Source: an uncultured bacterium (GTDB lineage: Bacteria; Bacteroidota; Bacteroidia; Bacteroidales; Rikenellaceae). From it: 64,000 bases of DNA. A model generated the notes under the pieces. It was not told where the DNA came from. It saw only the letters and a list, made by a program, of their open reading frames with translations, and did no database searches. Positions 53,455 to 63,027 of this stretch are shown piece after piece. The translations under genes were made by a program, and so were the position numbers. Positions within the stretch are counted from its first letter, which is position 1; each line of letters starts with the position of its first letter. The DNA lies in contig CAJMNH010000005.1 in the NCBI GenBank assembly GCA_905214725.1, forward strand, positions 1 through 64,000, given 5' to 3'.

Positions 53455-54768
53455 TTAGCGGATGCAACGAACCGTCGTTGCAATGCCGTTCACGAGATAG
53501 CGCTGACCGGCCTGCACTTCGTTGAAGAAGCACTCCTCCTTCGAAGGCCATGCGCTGCGGAATGCCGCCATCATCTTGGTCGCCGTCTCCTTCAGATCGG
53601 GATCGTCGAGCAACTGAGCGGCCTTCTCCATCGTATCGTAAGCCACCCAATACATCGCCTGCGACGAGAAGGAAGCGCCCGAAGCCTGCGTAGCGTAGCA
53701 CTGCGCCAGCACGAAGTACGTCATACCGTCCTCGGGATTGAGAGCCTGCGCTTCGAGTGCGGCTTTGCGGGCCTCGGCGTAGTTCTTCACGGCGAGCTGC
53801 ACAACGCCGATACGGACGAGCAGTTTCTCCTTTTCGACATCATTGGTCTCGACGGCCAGCGCATCGTTGAGATACTTGATGGCCTTGTCGTACTGCTGCT
53901 TGTTCTGGAAAGCCTGCGCAAGGAACAGAGCGGTCTCGGCCGAAGGCTTCACCTCGTAATATTTCTCGGCGGTGGCCAGATAGAATTCGCTGTCGCACTT
54001 GGCGCGCGTCATCAGATCGACGGCCTGCGCCAGCACGGCGGGATCGTAGTTGCTGGCGGGAAGCTTCTCTTTGAACATCGTCTCCAAATTCTCGCACGAA
54101 GCCACGCCCGACAGACCGAAACATTTGTCGAACTGATCCTTATATTCGGCAGCCTCTCCCGTAGCTCCGTCAAAGACGGGCGACAAACGGTCGTACTCGG
54201 CAATAATCTCCTCGGGCGAACCCTCGCCGTCCTCCTTGTAATAGTCGGTGAGCTGCTTGAAATAGATCGCTACCAATGCAGGATCGGGCTGTGCGGCGAT
54301 CGCCTCGCGGAACAACTCCAGCACGCGCTCGTGGTCGAGCGGATTATAGACCAGAAAGTCGCGGGCCTTACGGTCGAGGATATAGGCCTTGCCACGGGTC
54401 GGATGATCGCCGAAATTCTCGATGCGCAGGTCGTAAAGCAGCATCAGCGAGTCGATGTAGGTCTTCTTCTCGGCGACGCTTTTCGCACGCGCGATCTTGT
54501 TCTTCATCACCGTCGCACCTTTGGAATAAATGGTCTCCGATGCCTTGGGGCATTTGTCCAACAGTTGTTTGAGGTATCCCGAAGCCGTCTGAAAATCCTG
54601 ATTGCCGACGGATTCGTTGAAAAAGTTCAGCAAATAGATGTTGTCTTTCCGTTCCTCAGGCGTTGCGCCGTACTTGCCGTACTTCGCATCGTCGCTGAAA
54701 TCTTGGGCCATCGCCACTACTCCGGCGAAAGCCAACGCTACAGAGAGCAGAATTTTCACGCTTTTCAT
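53455..54768 (-). CDS. Periplasmic TPR-repeat protein
   Basis: The product has 437 residues with a signal peptide (SVKILLSVALAFAGVVAMAQ). Helical repeats cover most of the chain, clearest as AETALFLAQAFQNKQQYDKAIKYLNDALAVETND and LAVKNYAEARKAALEAQALNPEDG. It sits between the outer-membrane protein and lptC, so a scaffold role in envelope biogenesis is likely but unproven. Confidence 0.82.
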   Translation of the reverse strand: MKSVKILLSVALAFAGVVAMAQDFSDDAKYGKYGATPEERKDNIYLLNFFNESVGNQDFQTASGYLKQLLDKCPKASETIYSKGATVMKNKIARAKSVAEKKTYIDSLMLLYDLRIENFGDHPTRGKAYILDRKARDFLVYNPLDHERVLELFREAIAAQPDPALVAIYFKQLTDYYKEDGEGSPEEIIAEYDRLSPVFDGATGEAAEYKDQFDKCFGLSGVASCENLETMFKEKLPASNYDPAVLAQAVDLMTRAKCDSEFYLATAEKYYEVKPSAETALFLAQAFQNKQQYDKAIKYLNDALAVETNDVEKEKLLVRIGVVQLAVKNYAEARKAALEAQALNPEDGMTYFVLAQCYATQASGASFSSQAMYWVAYDTMEKAAQLLDDPDLKETATKMMAAFRSAWPSKEECFFNEVQAGQRYLVNGIATTVRCIR

Positions 54769-54802
54769 CTTAAATATTCCCTTCTTATTAGATTGTCAAG
54801 TA

Positions 54803-56164
54803 TTAATCGTATTTGTAACGCACGAACCACGAATCCTCGCCGAAGAGCGTCAGGCCGAGCGAAAATTTCACGTATCGCTGACGCACCAGACCGATCTGCC
54901 GATTATCTATCCGAATCGACGAATTGTCGCCGCGCTGGCCGAATTCCACGCCGAAATCGATGCTCGACCGTCCCAAAAACCGAACCGGAATGCCGAAACC
55001 GGCCGTTACGGCATATTGCGGCAGAGTCTTTCCTTCGAAGGACTGGTAATAGTTCCCGTATCGGAATCCGACGCGGTAAGACCAGCGTTTCAGATAGTTA
55101 CGGATATCCATCCGATTGGGGGTATATTCGAAACCGACTTTGATCGTGCTCGTATTCTTGTAAGCCACATTGACTGCTCCGGGTATGCGCTGAGGCGTCT
55201 CGTTGTTCTCCCAGTCCTGATAGATGTAGTCGAGACCCGCCGAAATCTTGGCGTTCTGATAGTAAAGGCCCACACCCAGCTGAACGGGCAACTTAAGTGC
55301 CATACGCGTCGTATCGCCCCGTACTACGGTGCCGTAAATATCGCCGGTTACGACCGATTGGTTTACCGACGGACGGAGGTTGCCTCCCATATCGTAGGTT
55401 GCGCCCAACGTCAATACCTGTCGTTCGGACTGGATCAGGTTGGCCTGCAGGCCCAACTGCATCTTGATGCGCGAAATCTGATAGGAATCGGTTCCCGTCG
55501 CCGTATTGACCGATCCGCCGTTGACGATGTTGTTCGCGACGATCGTCTGATACGTCCGCTCGATGTCGCCCCAATAGTATTGTGCGGCGATGCCGATCGA
55601 GATGCGCTTGGCCACCTCCCAGCCGATGCCCACCTTCACCTCCGTCAGATCGCCTTCGCCGGCGTAGAGATACCGCACGCGGCCGATATTGCCCCAGATG
55701 TCATCGTTCTGGTCGTCTGCCGAAACTCTGTAACCGACGCTGCTGTAAGGCGTCAGGCTGAATCCCAGACCGAGCCGCTTGGCCAGCGGCAGTTGAAAGG
55801 CGATGTCGTGGAAATTGAACGTATTGTAGCTCGTACGCGCCGTCGACTGCGCACCGTCGGCATATTTTTGCTGCCGGTTGTAAAAATTGACTCCCTCCAC
55901 GCCGAAGTCGAAGAGAAAACCCTGACGGGGCGTCATGCTGTAAGCTGCCGGATTGAGCGGATTGACCATCATCGTGCTGCGCAGTCCCAAACCTACGCCG
56001 CCCATCGCTCGCTGCGCCACTACGCCCGGGGTCTGCAATTCGCCGACGCCATACATCGAATAGGGCGAAAAGGCATTGATACTGCTTGTCTGAGCCATCG
56101 CCGAAATCGGCGCGACCAGCAACGCAGCAGCAGCCAGTCTACACATTAATCTCTTCACTATCAT
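54803..56164 (-). CDS. Outer-membrane beta-barrel protein, FadL/OmpP1-like
   Basis: The product has 453 residues with a signal peptide (VKRLMCRLAAAALLVAPISAMAQ). AFSPYSMYGVGE, LGLRSTMMVNPLNPAAYS and alternating beta strands to the end (KFSLGLTLFGEDSWFVRYKYD) fit a FadL-like barrel common in this Bacteroidota cluster. The start at 56164 is preferred over 56176, which would overlap coaX. Ligand unknown. Confidence 0.75.
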   Translation of the reverse strand: MIVKRLMCRLAAAALLVAPISAMAQTSSINAFSPYSMYGVGELQTPGVVAQRAMGGVGLGLRSTMMVNPLNPAAYSMTPRQGFLFDFGVEGVNFYNRQQKYADGAQSTARTSYNTFNFHDIAFQLPLAKRLGLGFSLTPYSSVGYRVSADDQNDDIWGNIGRVRYLYAGEGDLTEVKVGIGWEVAKRISIGIAAQYYWGDIERTYQTIVANNIVNGGSVNTATGTDSYQISRIKMQLGLQANLIQSERQVLTLGATYDMGGNLRPSVNQSVVTGDIYGTVVRGDTTRMALKLPVQLGVGLYYQNAKISAGLDYIYQDWENNETPQRIPGAVNVAYKNTSTIKVGFEYTPNRMDIRNYLKRWSYRVGFRYGNYYQSFEGKTLPQYAVTAGFGIPVRFLGRSSIDFGVEFGQRGDNSSIRIDNRQIGLVRQRYVKFSLGLTLFGEDSWFVRYKYD

Positions 56165-56169
56165 TCGTT

Positions 56170-56901
56170 TTAGCATTCGGCGTTAAACTCCAAAATCCGA
56201 TTCAGACCTAAAAAGACGAGTTCACAGTCTGCAAATATCGCATTTTTAATTCTTTTCGCAAAGTTTTTTGCGGCGCCGCCGGTAAAAATTATGCAAATTT
56301 CCGCATTTTCTTTCCGAAAGCGCGCGATGTATCCCTCGATTTCGAAAGCAATGCCGTTCATCACGCCCTGCTCGATGCAGGAGGCCGTCGTCGTTCCGTA
56401 GAGATGCACTTCGTCGGTCTCGCGGCACAGCGGCAGCCGTGCCGTATAGCGGTGCAGCGCCTGAAAACGCATCCGCATTCCGGGCGAAATCACTCCGCCG
56501 CGGTAGGTGCCGTCGCCCGACACGTAGTCGATGGTGATGGCCGTCCCGAAATCGACGATCAGCGCATCGCGGCCGTCGGCCGTCAGCGCCGCGCCCACAG
56601 CCGCCGCCAAACGATCGGAACCGAGCGTCTCGGGCGTGTCGTAGGCGTTCCGAATGGGCACGGGGGTCGCCGGCGTAAATTCCAGACACTTCACGGCCCG
56701 CACCCGCAGCATCCGCGCCAAGGGTGCGGTACGGCCGCCCGTCGAGGCGATGATGGCGCGGTCGATGGCCGGCCAGCGCGCCAGCAATCCGTCCAACAAT
56801 TTGGTGTCGCACTCCTCGGCGAGCAGTTTTTCGACGATCTTTCCCCTGTCGAAAACCGCCATTTTTATCAGCGTATTGCCGATGTCGATCGTCAGGTTCA
56901 C
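56170..56901 (-). CDS. coaX: Type III pantothenate kinase
   Basis: The product has 243 residues. DIGNTLIKMAVFD is the phosphate-1 motif; GSDRLAAAVGA, LIVDFGTAITID and ISPGMRMRFQALHRYTARLP are diagnostic. It performs the first step of coenzyme A synthesis. It begins 13 bases after mfd ends and is followed by the outer-membrane protein gene. Confidence 0.95.
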   Translation of the reverse strand: MNLTIDIGNTLIKMAVFDRGKIVEKLLAEECDTKLLDGLLARWPAIDRAIIASTGGRTAPLARMLRVRAVKCLEFTPATPVPIRNAYDTPETLGSDRLAAAVGAALTADGRDALIVDFGTAITIDYVSGDGTYRGGVISPGMRMRFQALHRYTARLPLCRETDEVHLYGTTTASCIEQGVMNGIAFEIEGYIARFRKENAEICIIFTGGAAKNFAKRIKNAIFADCELVFLGLNRILEFNAEC

Positions 56902-56914
56902 ACGCTTTGTCTCT

Positions 56915-59900
56915 TTACAACGATTTCAATATTTCCCACGCGCCCGCGATGTCGGTTACCCCTCTAACGGTCATCGCGAGACGGTTATTGTGCTGTTTGA
57001 GCACAAATTTGTCGGGCCGCTGCGTCACGCGGCGCAGCAGTTCCGAGAAGACGTCGCTCTTGTAAAAAGGCGACGCCGAATCGCCCACGAAGTGAACGAT
57101 CATCAGCCCGTTCTTGACCTTCACGCGCTCCATACCCAGACGCACCGCCTCCCAGCGCAGACGCACGACGTTGAGCAACTCCTTCGCCGCTGCAGGCAAC
57201 GCCCCGAAGCGGTCGGTCAGACGCTGCTCGAAACGCTGCAACTCCTCTTCGCTGCGCATGCTGTCCAGCTCACGGTAAAGACGCAGCTTTTCGGCCGTTT
57301 GGCTCACATAGCCGTCGGGCAGTTCGGCCTCGACATCGACCTCTATGGCGGCATCCTCCACATAGCGCAGTTGTTCGACGACCTCCTGTTCGCGGTCGCT
57401 CAGACCGGCCACGTCCAACCCTTCGGCCCGCAGTTCGGCCACCGCTTCGCGCATGATTTTCTGATAGGTTTCGAAACCGATGTCGGCAATGAATCCGCTC
57501 TGCTCGGCGCCCAGCAGGTTGCCCGCCCCGCGAATGTCGAGATCCTGCATGGCGATGTTGAACCCCGACCCCAAGTCGGAAAACTCCTCGATGGCGCGCA
57601 GGCGCCGCCGCGCGTCGCTGCCGAGCAGTTCGTCGGGCGGCGAAAGCAGATAGCAGTAAGCCTTCCTGTCCGACCGTCCCACGCGGCCGCGCAGCTGGTG
57701 CAGATCGCTCAGCCCGTAGTTCTGGGCGTCGTTGACGATGATCGTATTGGCATTGGGGATGTCGATGCCGTTCTCGATGATGGTCGTCGAGACCAACACG
57801 TCGTATTCGCCGTAGATGTAGTCCATAACGAGCCGTTCGAGCTTTTCGGCCGGCATCTTACCGTGACCGACGGCGACACGCGCTTTGGGACAGATGCGAG
57901 TGATCATACCGGCAATGGTTTGGAGATCCTCCACGCGGTTGTGTACGAAGTAGACCTGTCCGCCGCGCGCCAGCTCCGCCTCGACGGCGTCGCGGACGAT
58001 CTCCTCGGAAAAGAGGTGCGACTCGGTGACGATGGGCTGGCGGTTGGGCGGCGGCGTCGAGATGACCGACAGGTCGCGCGACCCCATGAGCGAAAACTGC
58101 AGCGTGCGCGGAATGGGCGTCGCCGTCAGCGTCAGCGTATCAACGTTCACGCTCAGCTGCGTCAGCTTCTCCTTGGCCGCCACGCCGAATTTCTGCTCCT
58201 CGTCGATCACGAGCAGCCCCAGATCGTGAAACCGAACGTTTTTGCCCAGTATCTTGTGCGTACCGATCAGAATGTCGATCCGTCCCGCCTCCAGTTCGGC
58301 GAGAATCTGCTTCACCTCCTTGGCCGACTTGGTGCGGTTCAGGTACTCGATCTTCACCGGAAAGTCGCGCAACCGTTCCGTGAACGACCGGTAGTGCTGC
58401 AACGCCAGAATGGTCGTGGGAACCAGCACGGCGGTCTGTTTCCCGTCGCAGGCGGCCTTGAAGGCGGCGCGGATCGCCACTTCGGTCTTGCCGAAGCCCA
58501 CGTCGCCGCAGACGAGCCGGTCCATCGGTTCCCGAGACTCCATGTCGCGCTTTACGGCCTCGATAGCCGTCTGCTGATCGCGAGTCTCCTCGTAGCGGAA
58601 CGAGGCTTCCAATTCGTGTTGCAGATAGCCGTCGGGTGCAAACGCAAAGCCTTCGGAGGCCTTACGCTTGGCATAGAGCGCAATCAGTTCGCGCGAAATG
58701 TCCTTGACGGCCTTCTTGGTCGCCGCCTTGAGTTTCTGCCACGCTCCGCTGCCGAGTTTGTAGACCTTGGGCGGCTCGCCGTCGCCGCTTTTATAACGGG
58801 AGATGCGGTGCAGCGAATGGACGTTGACGAACAACACGTCGCCGTCGCGGTAGACCAGCTTGATCGCTTCGTGCGTCTTGCCGTTCTCGTTGATCTTGAC
58901 CAGTCCGCCGAAACGCCCCACGCCGTGATCGATGTGCACCACATAATCGCCCGGTTTGAGCCGGTTCAGCTCGGCGACGGTCATCTGCTCGTCACGCCGG
59001 ATCTCGCCGTTGATGCGGTAACGTTGATAGCGGTCGAAAATCTGGTGGTCGGTATAGCAGCAGAATTCGAGCGCATGGTCGACGAATCCTTCGTGCAGCG
59101 TGAGCGACACCGGCGTGAAGGCAACTCCGCCGCGACCGATCTGATGGAAAATATTTTCCAAACGCTCGACCTGCGCCTTGTTCTGCGATAATATATAGGT
59201 ACGGTACCCCTTTTCCGCCGTTGCGGCCAGATCGTCGGCCAACAACTCGAAATTCTTGTTGAACTTGGGTTGCGGCGCGGTGCGAAACTCCACTACGGCC
59301 GCTGCCGGACGTTCAGCCAACGTATCGCGCGCCACGAAAATCCGCCGTTCGGCCAATGCGCCGAGCAGTTGCCGGCGGCTGGTCAGCACGCGGTCCACGC
59401 CGGCGGGATCGTCCGCTTCGGCGAGCATCCGCCGCCGAACGTCGTCCACGCGACGCAGGGCATAGTCCGCATCGAAAAACCAGTAGCTCACATCGCCCGC
59501 CGCCTCGACGAGCGACACCCGTCCTTCGTCGCGCGCATTGAGGTTGGGAATAATCTCGGCCTCCTGCAACTTATCCTGCGACAGCTGGCTCGAGATATTG
59601 AACCGCCGGATCGAATCGACTTCGTCGTCGAAAAAATCGATGCGGTACGGCAGACTCTCGACATAGGAGAAGACGTCGACGATACCGCCGCGCACAGAGT
59701 ACTGTCCGGGCTCGTAGACGAAATCGACCCGCACGAAACCGCCCTCGTCGAGCCAGTCGACCAGATCGGAAGGACGCAGGCGATCACCCGCATGCACCGC
59801 AAGCGTCTCGCGCCGCATCGCCTCGGGGTCGACGACCCGCTCGGCCAGCGCTTCGGGATAGGTGCAGACGATCAGATAGCCCTTCGGCGGCATCCGCAGC

Positions 59901-60235
59901 GCATTGAGCGCCGCCGTACGCTGCACGACGCCCTGCGCATCCTCCGCGCCATAGGCGATCGACCGCTTATAGGACGACGGAAAGAAGAGTACGCGCGCCT
60001 CGTCCAAGAGTGCATAGAGGTCATTCAGGAGGTAAGCGGCCGCATCGCGGTCTTCGGCGACGAAGAGGTGCACGCCTCCCGTGCGGCGGATCATCGCCGC
60101 CGCATACAACGAAAAAGCCCCGCCGACCAACTCCTTGAGATGGACGGTAGCGCTTTGCGTTTTATATTCGCGGCACAGGCGTTGGAGGTTTTTCGACCCC
60201 TCGACGAGTGCCAGCATCTGCTCGCTCGCAGTCAT
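56915..60235 (-). CDS. mfd: Transcription-repair coupling factor
   Basis: The product has 1106 residues: UvrB-like N-domain, RNA-polymerase interaction domain (LKPGDYVVHIDHGVGRF), SF2 motor with CGDVGFGKTEVA and DEEQKFG, and QLRGRVGRSDRKAYCYLL. The TRCF C-terminal domain closes it. It frees stalled RNA polymerase and recruits UvrA. Start MTASEQML at 60235 is preferred over an upstream ATG. Confidence 0.95.
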   Translation of the reverse strand: MTASEQMLALVEGSKNLQRLCREYKTQSATVHLKELVGGAFSLYAAAMIRRTGGVHLFVAEDRDAAAYLLNDLYALLDEARVLFFPSSYKRSIAYGAEDAQGVVQRTAALNALRMPPKGYLIVCTYPEALAERVVDPEAMRRETLAVHAGDRLRPSDLVDWLDEGGFVRVDFVYEPGQYSVRGGIVDVFSYVESLPYRIDFFDDEVDSIRRFNISSQLSQDKLQEAEIIPNLNARDEGRVSLVEAAGDVSYWFFDADYALRRVDDVRRRMLAEADDPAGVDRVLTSRRQLLGALAERRIFVARDTLAERPAAAVVEFRTAPQPKFNKNFELLADDLAATAEKGYRTYILSQNKAQVERLENIFHQIGRGGVAFTPVSLTLHEGFVDHALEFCCYTDHQIFDRYQRYRINGEIRRDEQMTVAELNRLKPGDYVVHIDHGVGRFGGLVKINENGKTHEAIKLVYRDGDVLFVNVHSLHRISRYKSGDGEPPKVYKLGSGAWQKLKAATKKAVKDISRELIALYAKRKASEGFAFAPDGYLQHELEASFRYEETRDQQTAIEAVKRDMESREPMDRLVCGDVGFGKTEVAIRAAFKAACDGKQTAVLVPTTILALQHYRSFTERLRDFPVKIEYLNRTKSAKEVKQILAELEAGRIDILIGTHKILGKNVRFHDLGLLVIDEEQKFGVAAKEKLTQLSVNVDTLTLTATPIPRTLQFSLMGSRDLSVISTPPPNRQPIVTESHLFSEEIVRDAVEAELARGGQVYFVHNRVEDLQTIAGMITRICPKARVAVGHGKMPAEKLERLVMDYIYGEYDVLVSTTIIENGIDIPNANTIIVNDAQNYGLSDLHQLRGRVGRSDRKAYCYLLSPPDELLGSDARRRLRAIEEFSDLGSGFNIAMQDLDIRGAGNLLGAEQSGFIADIGFETYQKIMREAVAELRAEGLDVAGLSDREQEVVEQLRYVEDAAIEVDVEAELPDGYVSQTAEKLRLYRELDSMRSEEELQRFEQRLTDRFGALPAAAKELLNVVRLRWEAVRLGMERVKVKNGLMIVHFVGDSASPFYKSDVFSELLRRVTQRPDKFVLKQHNNRLAMTVRGVTDIAGAWEILKSL

Positions 60236-60308
60236 TTTCAAATTAACAATCGACAATCGGCAATCCTCTATCTCAAGCCGTCGGCTCGAATGCGGATCGC
60301 CTTGTCAA

Positions 60309-61853
60309 TTATAACAGTTGTTTGCCCCGTTTGTCGTAAAAACGGGCGTCCACGATACCGACGCTCTGATCCTCGGTGATGCGCAGCCACGTCCGGTAAC
60401 GCCACATCCAGCGCAGACGCAACGACCACAATCCCCGGTGGAGAAAGGCCGACACATAAGGGCTTACCTTCAGTTTCAAATACTTATGTCCCCGATCGAT
60501 CGTCAGGTAAGAGATATTGTTCTCTATCTTTTTGTCGAGCAGAATGGTCGGCTCGATCTTGCCCGTTCCGCCGCACGTGGGGCAGACGTCTTTCACCTCT
60601 TCGACCGCCACGGGACGCACCCGCTGGCGCGTGATCTGCATCAGCCCGAACTTCGTGAGCGGAAGAATGGTATGCTTGGCCTTGTCGGTGGCCATCAGTT
60701 TGGTCATCTCGTCGTAGAGCACCTGCCGGTTGACCGCCTTGTGCAGATCGATGAAATCGATGATGACGATGCCGCCCAAGTCGCGCAGACGCAGTTGGCG
60801 GGCGATTTCACGCGCCGCAGCCAGATTGACGTCCATCGCGGTTTGTTCCTGATCGTCCTCGGCCTTGGTACGGTTGCCCGAGTTGACGTCGATGACGTTC
60901 ATCGCCTCGGTATGTTCGATAATGAGGTAAGCGCCCCGTTTGAGCGAAACGTACTTGGCGAAGAGCGACTTGATCTGCTTCGAAATGTCGAAATTGTCGA
61001 AGATGGGAACCTTTCCCTTGTAGAGTCTGACGATCTTCTCCTTCTCGGGCGCGATGATCTTGATGTAGTTGCGGATCTCGTTGAACGTCTTCTCGTCGTC
61101 GACCGTGATCTGCGAGAACGACGAGTTGAGCGAGTCGCGGATGATGGTGTTGGCGCGGTTCAACTCGCTCAGAAGCAATGCCGGAGCGGCGGATTTCTTG
61201 ACGTTCTGCAAAGCCGTGTGCCACTTGTCGACCAGCGACTGGATGTCGTGTTCCACGTCGGCGTCCGACGCGTTCATCGCCGCCGTGCGGATAATGACGC
61301 CGAAATTCTTGGGCAGCACGCCCTGCGCGATACGTTTGAGCCGCTTCTTCTCCTCCGTGGAGCGAATTTTCTGCGAGATGAAGACTTTCGACGAAAAGGG
61401 GACCAGCACGACGTTGCGGCCGGCCAGCGAGATGTCGGCCGTCAGACGCGGGCCTTTGGTCGAGATAGCCTCCTTGGCTACCTGCACCATAACCGTCTGT
61501 CCCACTTCGAGGTAGGAGCCGATCTTTCCGCTCTTTTCGAGCGCAGGCTCCAACTTCATTCCCTCGAGGCGCAGCCCCCGCTTGCCGGGCTGCTGCGCGG
61601 CAACGAGTTTCTTGAGCGACGAAAACTGCGATCCCAAGTCGAGGTAATGGATGAAAGCATCCTTCTCATGCCCGATGTTGACGAACGCGGCATTCAGACC
61701 GGGCATGATCTTACGCACCTTGCCCAGATAGATATCTCCCACCGAGAAGCCCGTCTGACACTGCTCCTTGTTGAGCTCTACCAGCACTTTGTCTTCGGCA
61801 AGGGCGATAGAGATTTCAGTCGGGGTTACGTTGATGATTAATTCTCGATTCAT
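60309..61853 (-). CDS. rng: Ribonuclease G/E family endoribonuclease
   Basis: The product has 514 residues. An S1 domain (GDIYLGKVRKIMPGLNAAFVNIG) lies at about 40-120. The catalytic segment is VIDVNSGNRT with IVIIDFIDL, and the zinc-link is CPTCGGTG. Start MNRELIINV is chosen because the 105 bases of frame upstream look non-coding. It processes rRNA and turns over mRNA. Confidence 0.94.
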   Translation of the reverse strand: MNRELIINVTPTEISIALAEDKVLVELNKEQCQTGFSVGDIYLGKVRKIMPGLNAAFVNIGHEKDAFIHYLDLGSQFSSLKKLVAAQQPGKRGLRLEGMKLEPALEKSGKIGSYLEVGQTVMVQVAKEAISTKGPRLTADISLAGRNVVLVPFSSKVFISQKIRSTEEKKRLKRIAQGVLPKNFGVIIRTAAMNASDADVEHDIQSLVDKWHTALQNVKKSAAPALLLSELNRANTIIRDSLNSSFSQITVDDEKTFNEIRNYIKIIAPEKEKIVRLYKGKVPIFDNFDISKQIKSLFAKYVSLKRGAYLIIEHTEAMNVIDVNSGNRTKAEDDQEQTAMDVNLAAAREIARQLRLRDLGGIVIIDFIDLHKAVNRQVLYDEMTKLMATDKAKHTILPLTKFGLMQITRQRVRPVAVEEVKDVCPTCGGTGKIEPTILLDKKIENNISYLTIDRGHKYLKLKVSPYVSAFLHRGLWSLRLRWMWRYRTWLRITEDQSVGIVDARFYDKRGKQLL

Positions 61854-62140
61854 ATGGTTTTCCTGCAAAAAGGCACTCCTCGGAATCGGTTCGCATTCCG
61901 TTTTCGCAGATGATTTCCCCGCAGGGAAGATCCGCTTCCGAAAACGCCGGTAAACCATTCACTCCATACCGCCGGTCGGCGAAGGCGTCCTGCTTCCGAA
62001 AACGGCCGCCGCATCCGCGATGCATCGCGCTTTAATAAAGAGCCTGACGAACCTGTTTTTCAATCTGTTCCGCACAAAACGCAAGAACATCGGACGAATG
62101 TCCGGCTACCCTGAAACGGGATGGGACGGAGTTGCCTACG
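61854..62140. other. Intergenic between rng and the mS38-like gene
   Basis: No gene is supported. I find no clean promoter box for rng; the region holds a short palindrome (GATGCATC) and CTTTAATAAAG. Nothing else stands out. Confidence 0.45.
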
Positions 62141-62186
62141 AAAAAATAGTTAAAGCTAAAGGCTTTCGGACCTTTAGCTTTACTAT
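62141..62186 (-). terminator. Terminator of the HU operon
   Basis: TAAAGCTAAAGG (62151-62162) and CCTTTAGCTTTA (62171-62182) form a perfect stem extended by ATAG/CTAT, followed on the minus strand by six T. Confidence 0.85.
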
Positions 62187-62205
62187 CTGTCAATACATAA
62201 GAGTG

Positions 62206-62295
62206 CTACTTTTTCTTATGACGGTTCTTGCGCAGACGTTTCTTGCGCTTGTGCGTAGCCATCTTATGCCCTTTTCTTTTCTTACCGCTCGGCAT
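62206..62295 (-). CDS. 29-residue basic AURKAIP1/COX24-type (mS38-like) protein
   Basis: The product is 29 residues, nearly all Lys, Arg and His after MPSGKK, including KRKKRLRKNRHKKK. This is the Bacteroidota mini-protein with an AURKAIP1/COX24 (DUF1713) motif, related to mitochondrial ribosomal protein mS38; a ribosomal role is likely by analogy. It lies 48 bases downstream of HU, before a terminator, so the two are probably cotranscribed. It is easily missed by gene finders because of its size. Confidence 0.88.
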   Translation of the reverse strand: MPSGKKRKGHKMATHKRKKRLRKNRHKKK

Positions 62296-62343
62296 AACTG
62301 TAATTTTAATGGTTTGACTTTAAGTTTGGATCCGGTTGCGGCC

Positions 62344-62616
62344 TTATTTTACCTTCGCTGCGAAGCTCTTGGCGGGCTTGAATGCGGGGATGTCGTGTGC
62401 CGGAATCGTAATCGTGGTGTTCTTCGAAATATTACGAGCTACCTTCTTTGCGCGCTTCTTGACGATAAAGCTGCCAAAGCCGCGAAGATATACGTTGTTC
62501 TTCTTCTCCAGAGACCCCTTGATGCTCTCCATGAAAGCCTCGACAATGGCCTGTACCTGTACCTTTTCAGCGCCGGTACTTTTGGCGATCTCGTTTACGA
62601 TATCTGCTTTTGTCAT
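62344..62616 (-). CDS. hup: HU-family DNA-binding protein
   Basis: The product has 90 residues, the HU length. GFGSFIVKKRAKKVARNISKN and the DNA-arm region TITIPAHDIPAFKPAKSF are typical. It compacts and bends DNA. A strong promoter lies 150 bases upstream, giving a leader of about 140 bases. Confidence 0.95.
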   Translation of the reverse strand: MTKADIVNEIAKSTGAEKVQVQAIVEAFMESIKGSLEKKNNVYLRGFGSFIVKKRAKKVARNISKNTTITIPAHDIPAFKPAKSFAAKVK

Positions 62617-62765
62617 AGTTGTAAAAATATTAAAAGTTAATATGTTAATTCCTTATGTTCCTTGCTTCTGCCACTCCATCTGCACCTTCACTCTCCACGG
62701 CATCCGCCCGCCTGCGGGTCGGTCGTTCAGCCTCGGACTCCGGAAAAATCGCTTTTTCAGGTGTG

Positions 62766-62796
62766 CAAATATACTATTTATTTGATTAATTCACAA
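62766..62796 (-). promoter_or_regulatory. Promoter of the HU operon
   Basis: On the minus strand TTG (plus 62794-62796), 20 bases, TATATTTG (plus 62766-62773). Confidence 0.78.
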
Positions 62797-62972
62797 TTCG
62801 CTAACATTTTTTTTCATTTTTCGGTTCTCGGCGGACCCTTCGCCCTTCGGAGAATCTATCGGCCAGTATGTGAGAGGCATATAACAAATAACGAGCCACA
62901 GCGGAAGAAATTGCGCGACGGCCCGCCGCCGGAGCAGAAAAAACATCCGCCGCGCAATATTTTGCCCCGAAA

Positions 62973-63003
62973 TTGCATTATCTTATAGAAAACGTTACTT
63001 TTG
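62973..63003 (+). promoter_or_regulatory. Promoter of porX
   Basis: TTG (62973-62975), 20 bases, TACTTTTG (62996-63003); the ATG follows 24 bases later. Between this and the HU promoter (62797-62972) I see nothing else. Confidence 0.75.
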
Positions 63004-63027
63004 CATAACCTAACCGACAGCATCGCT

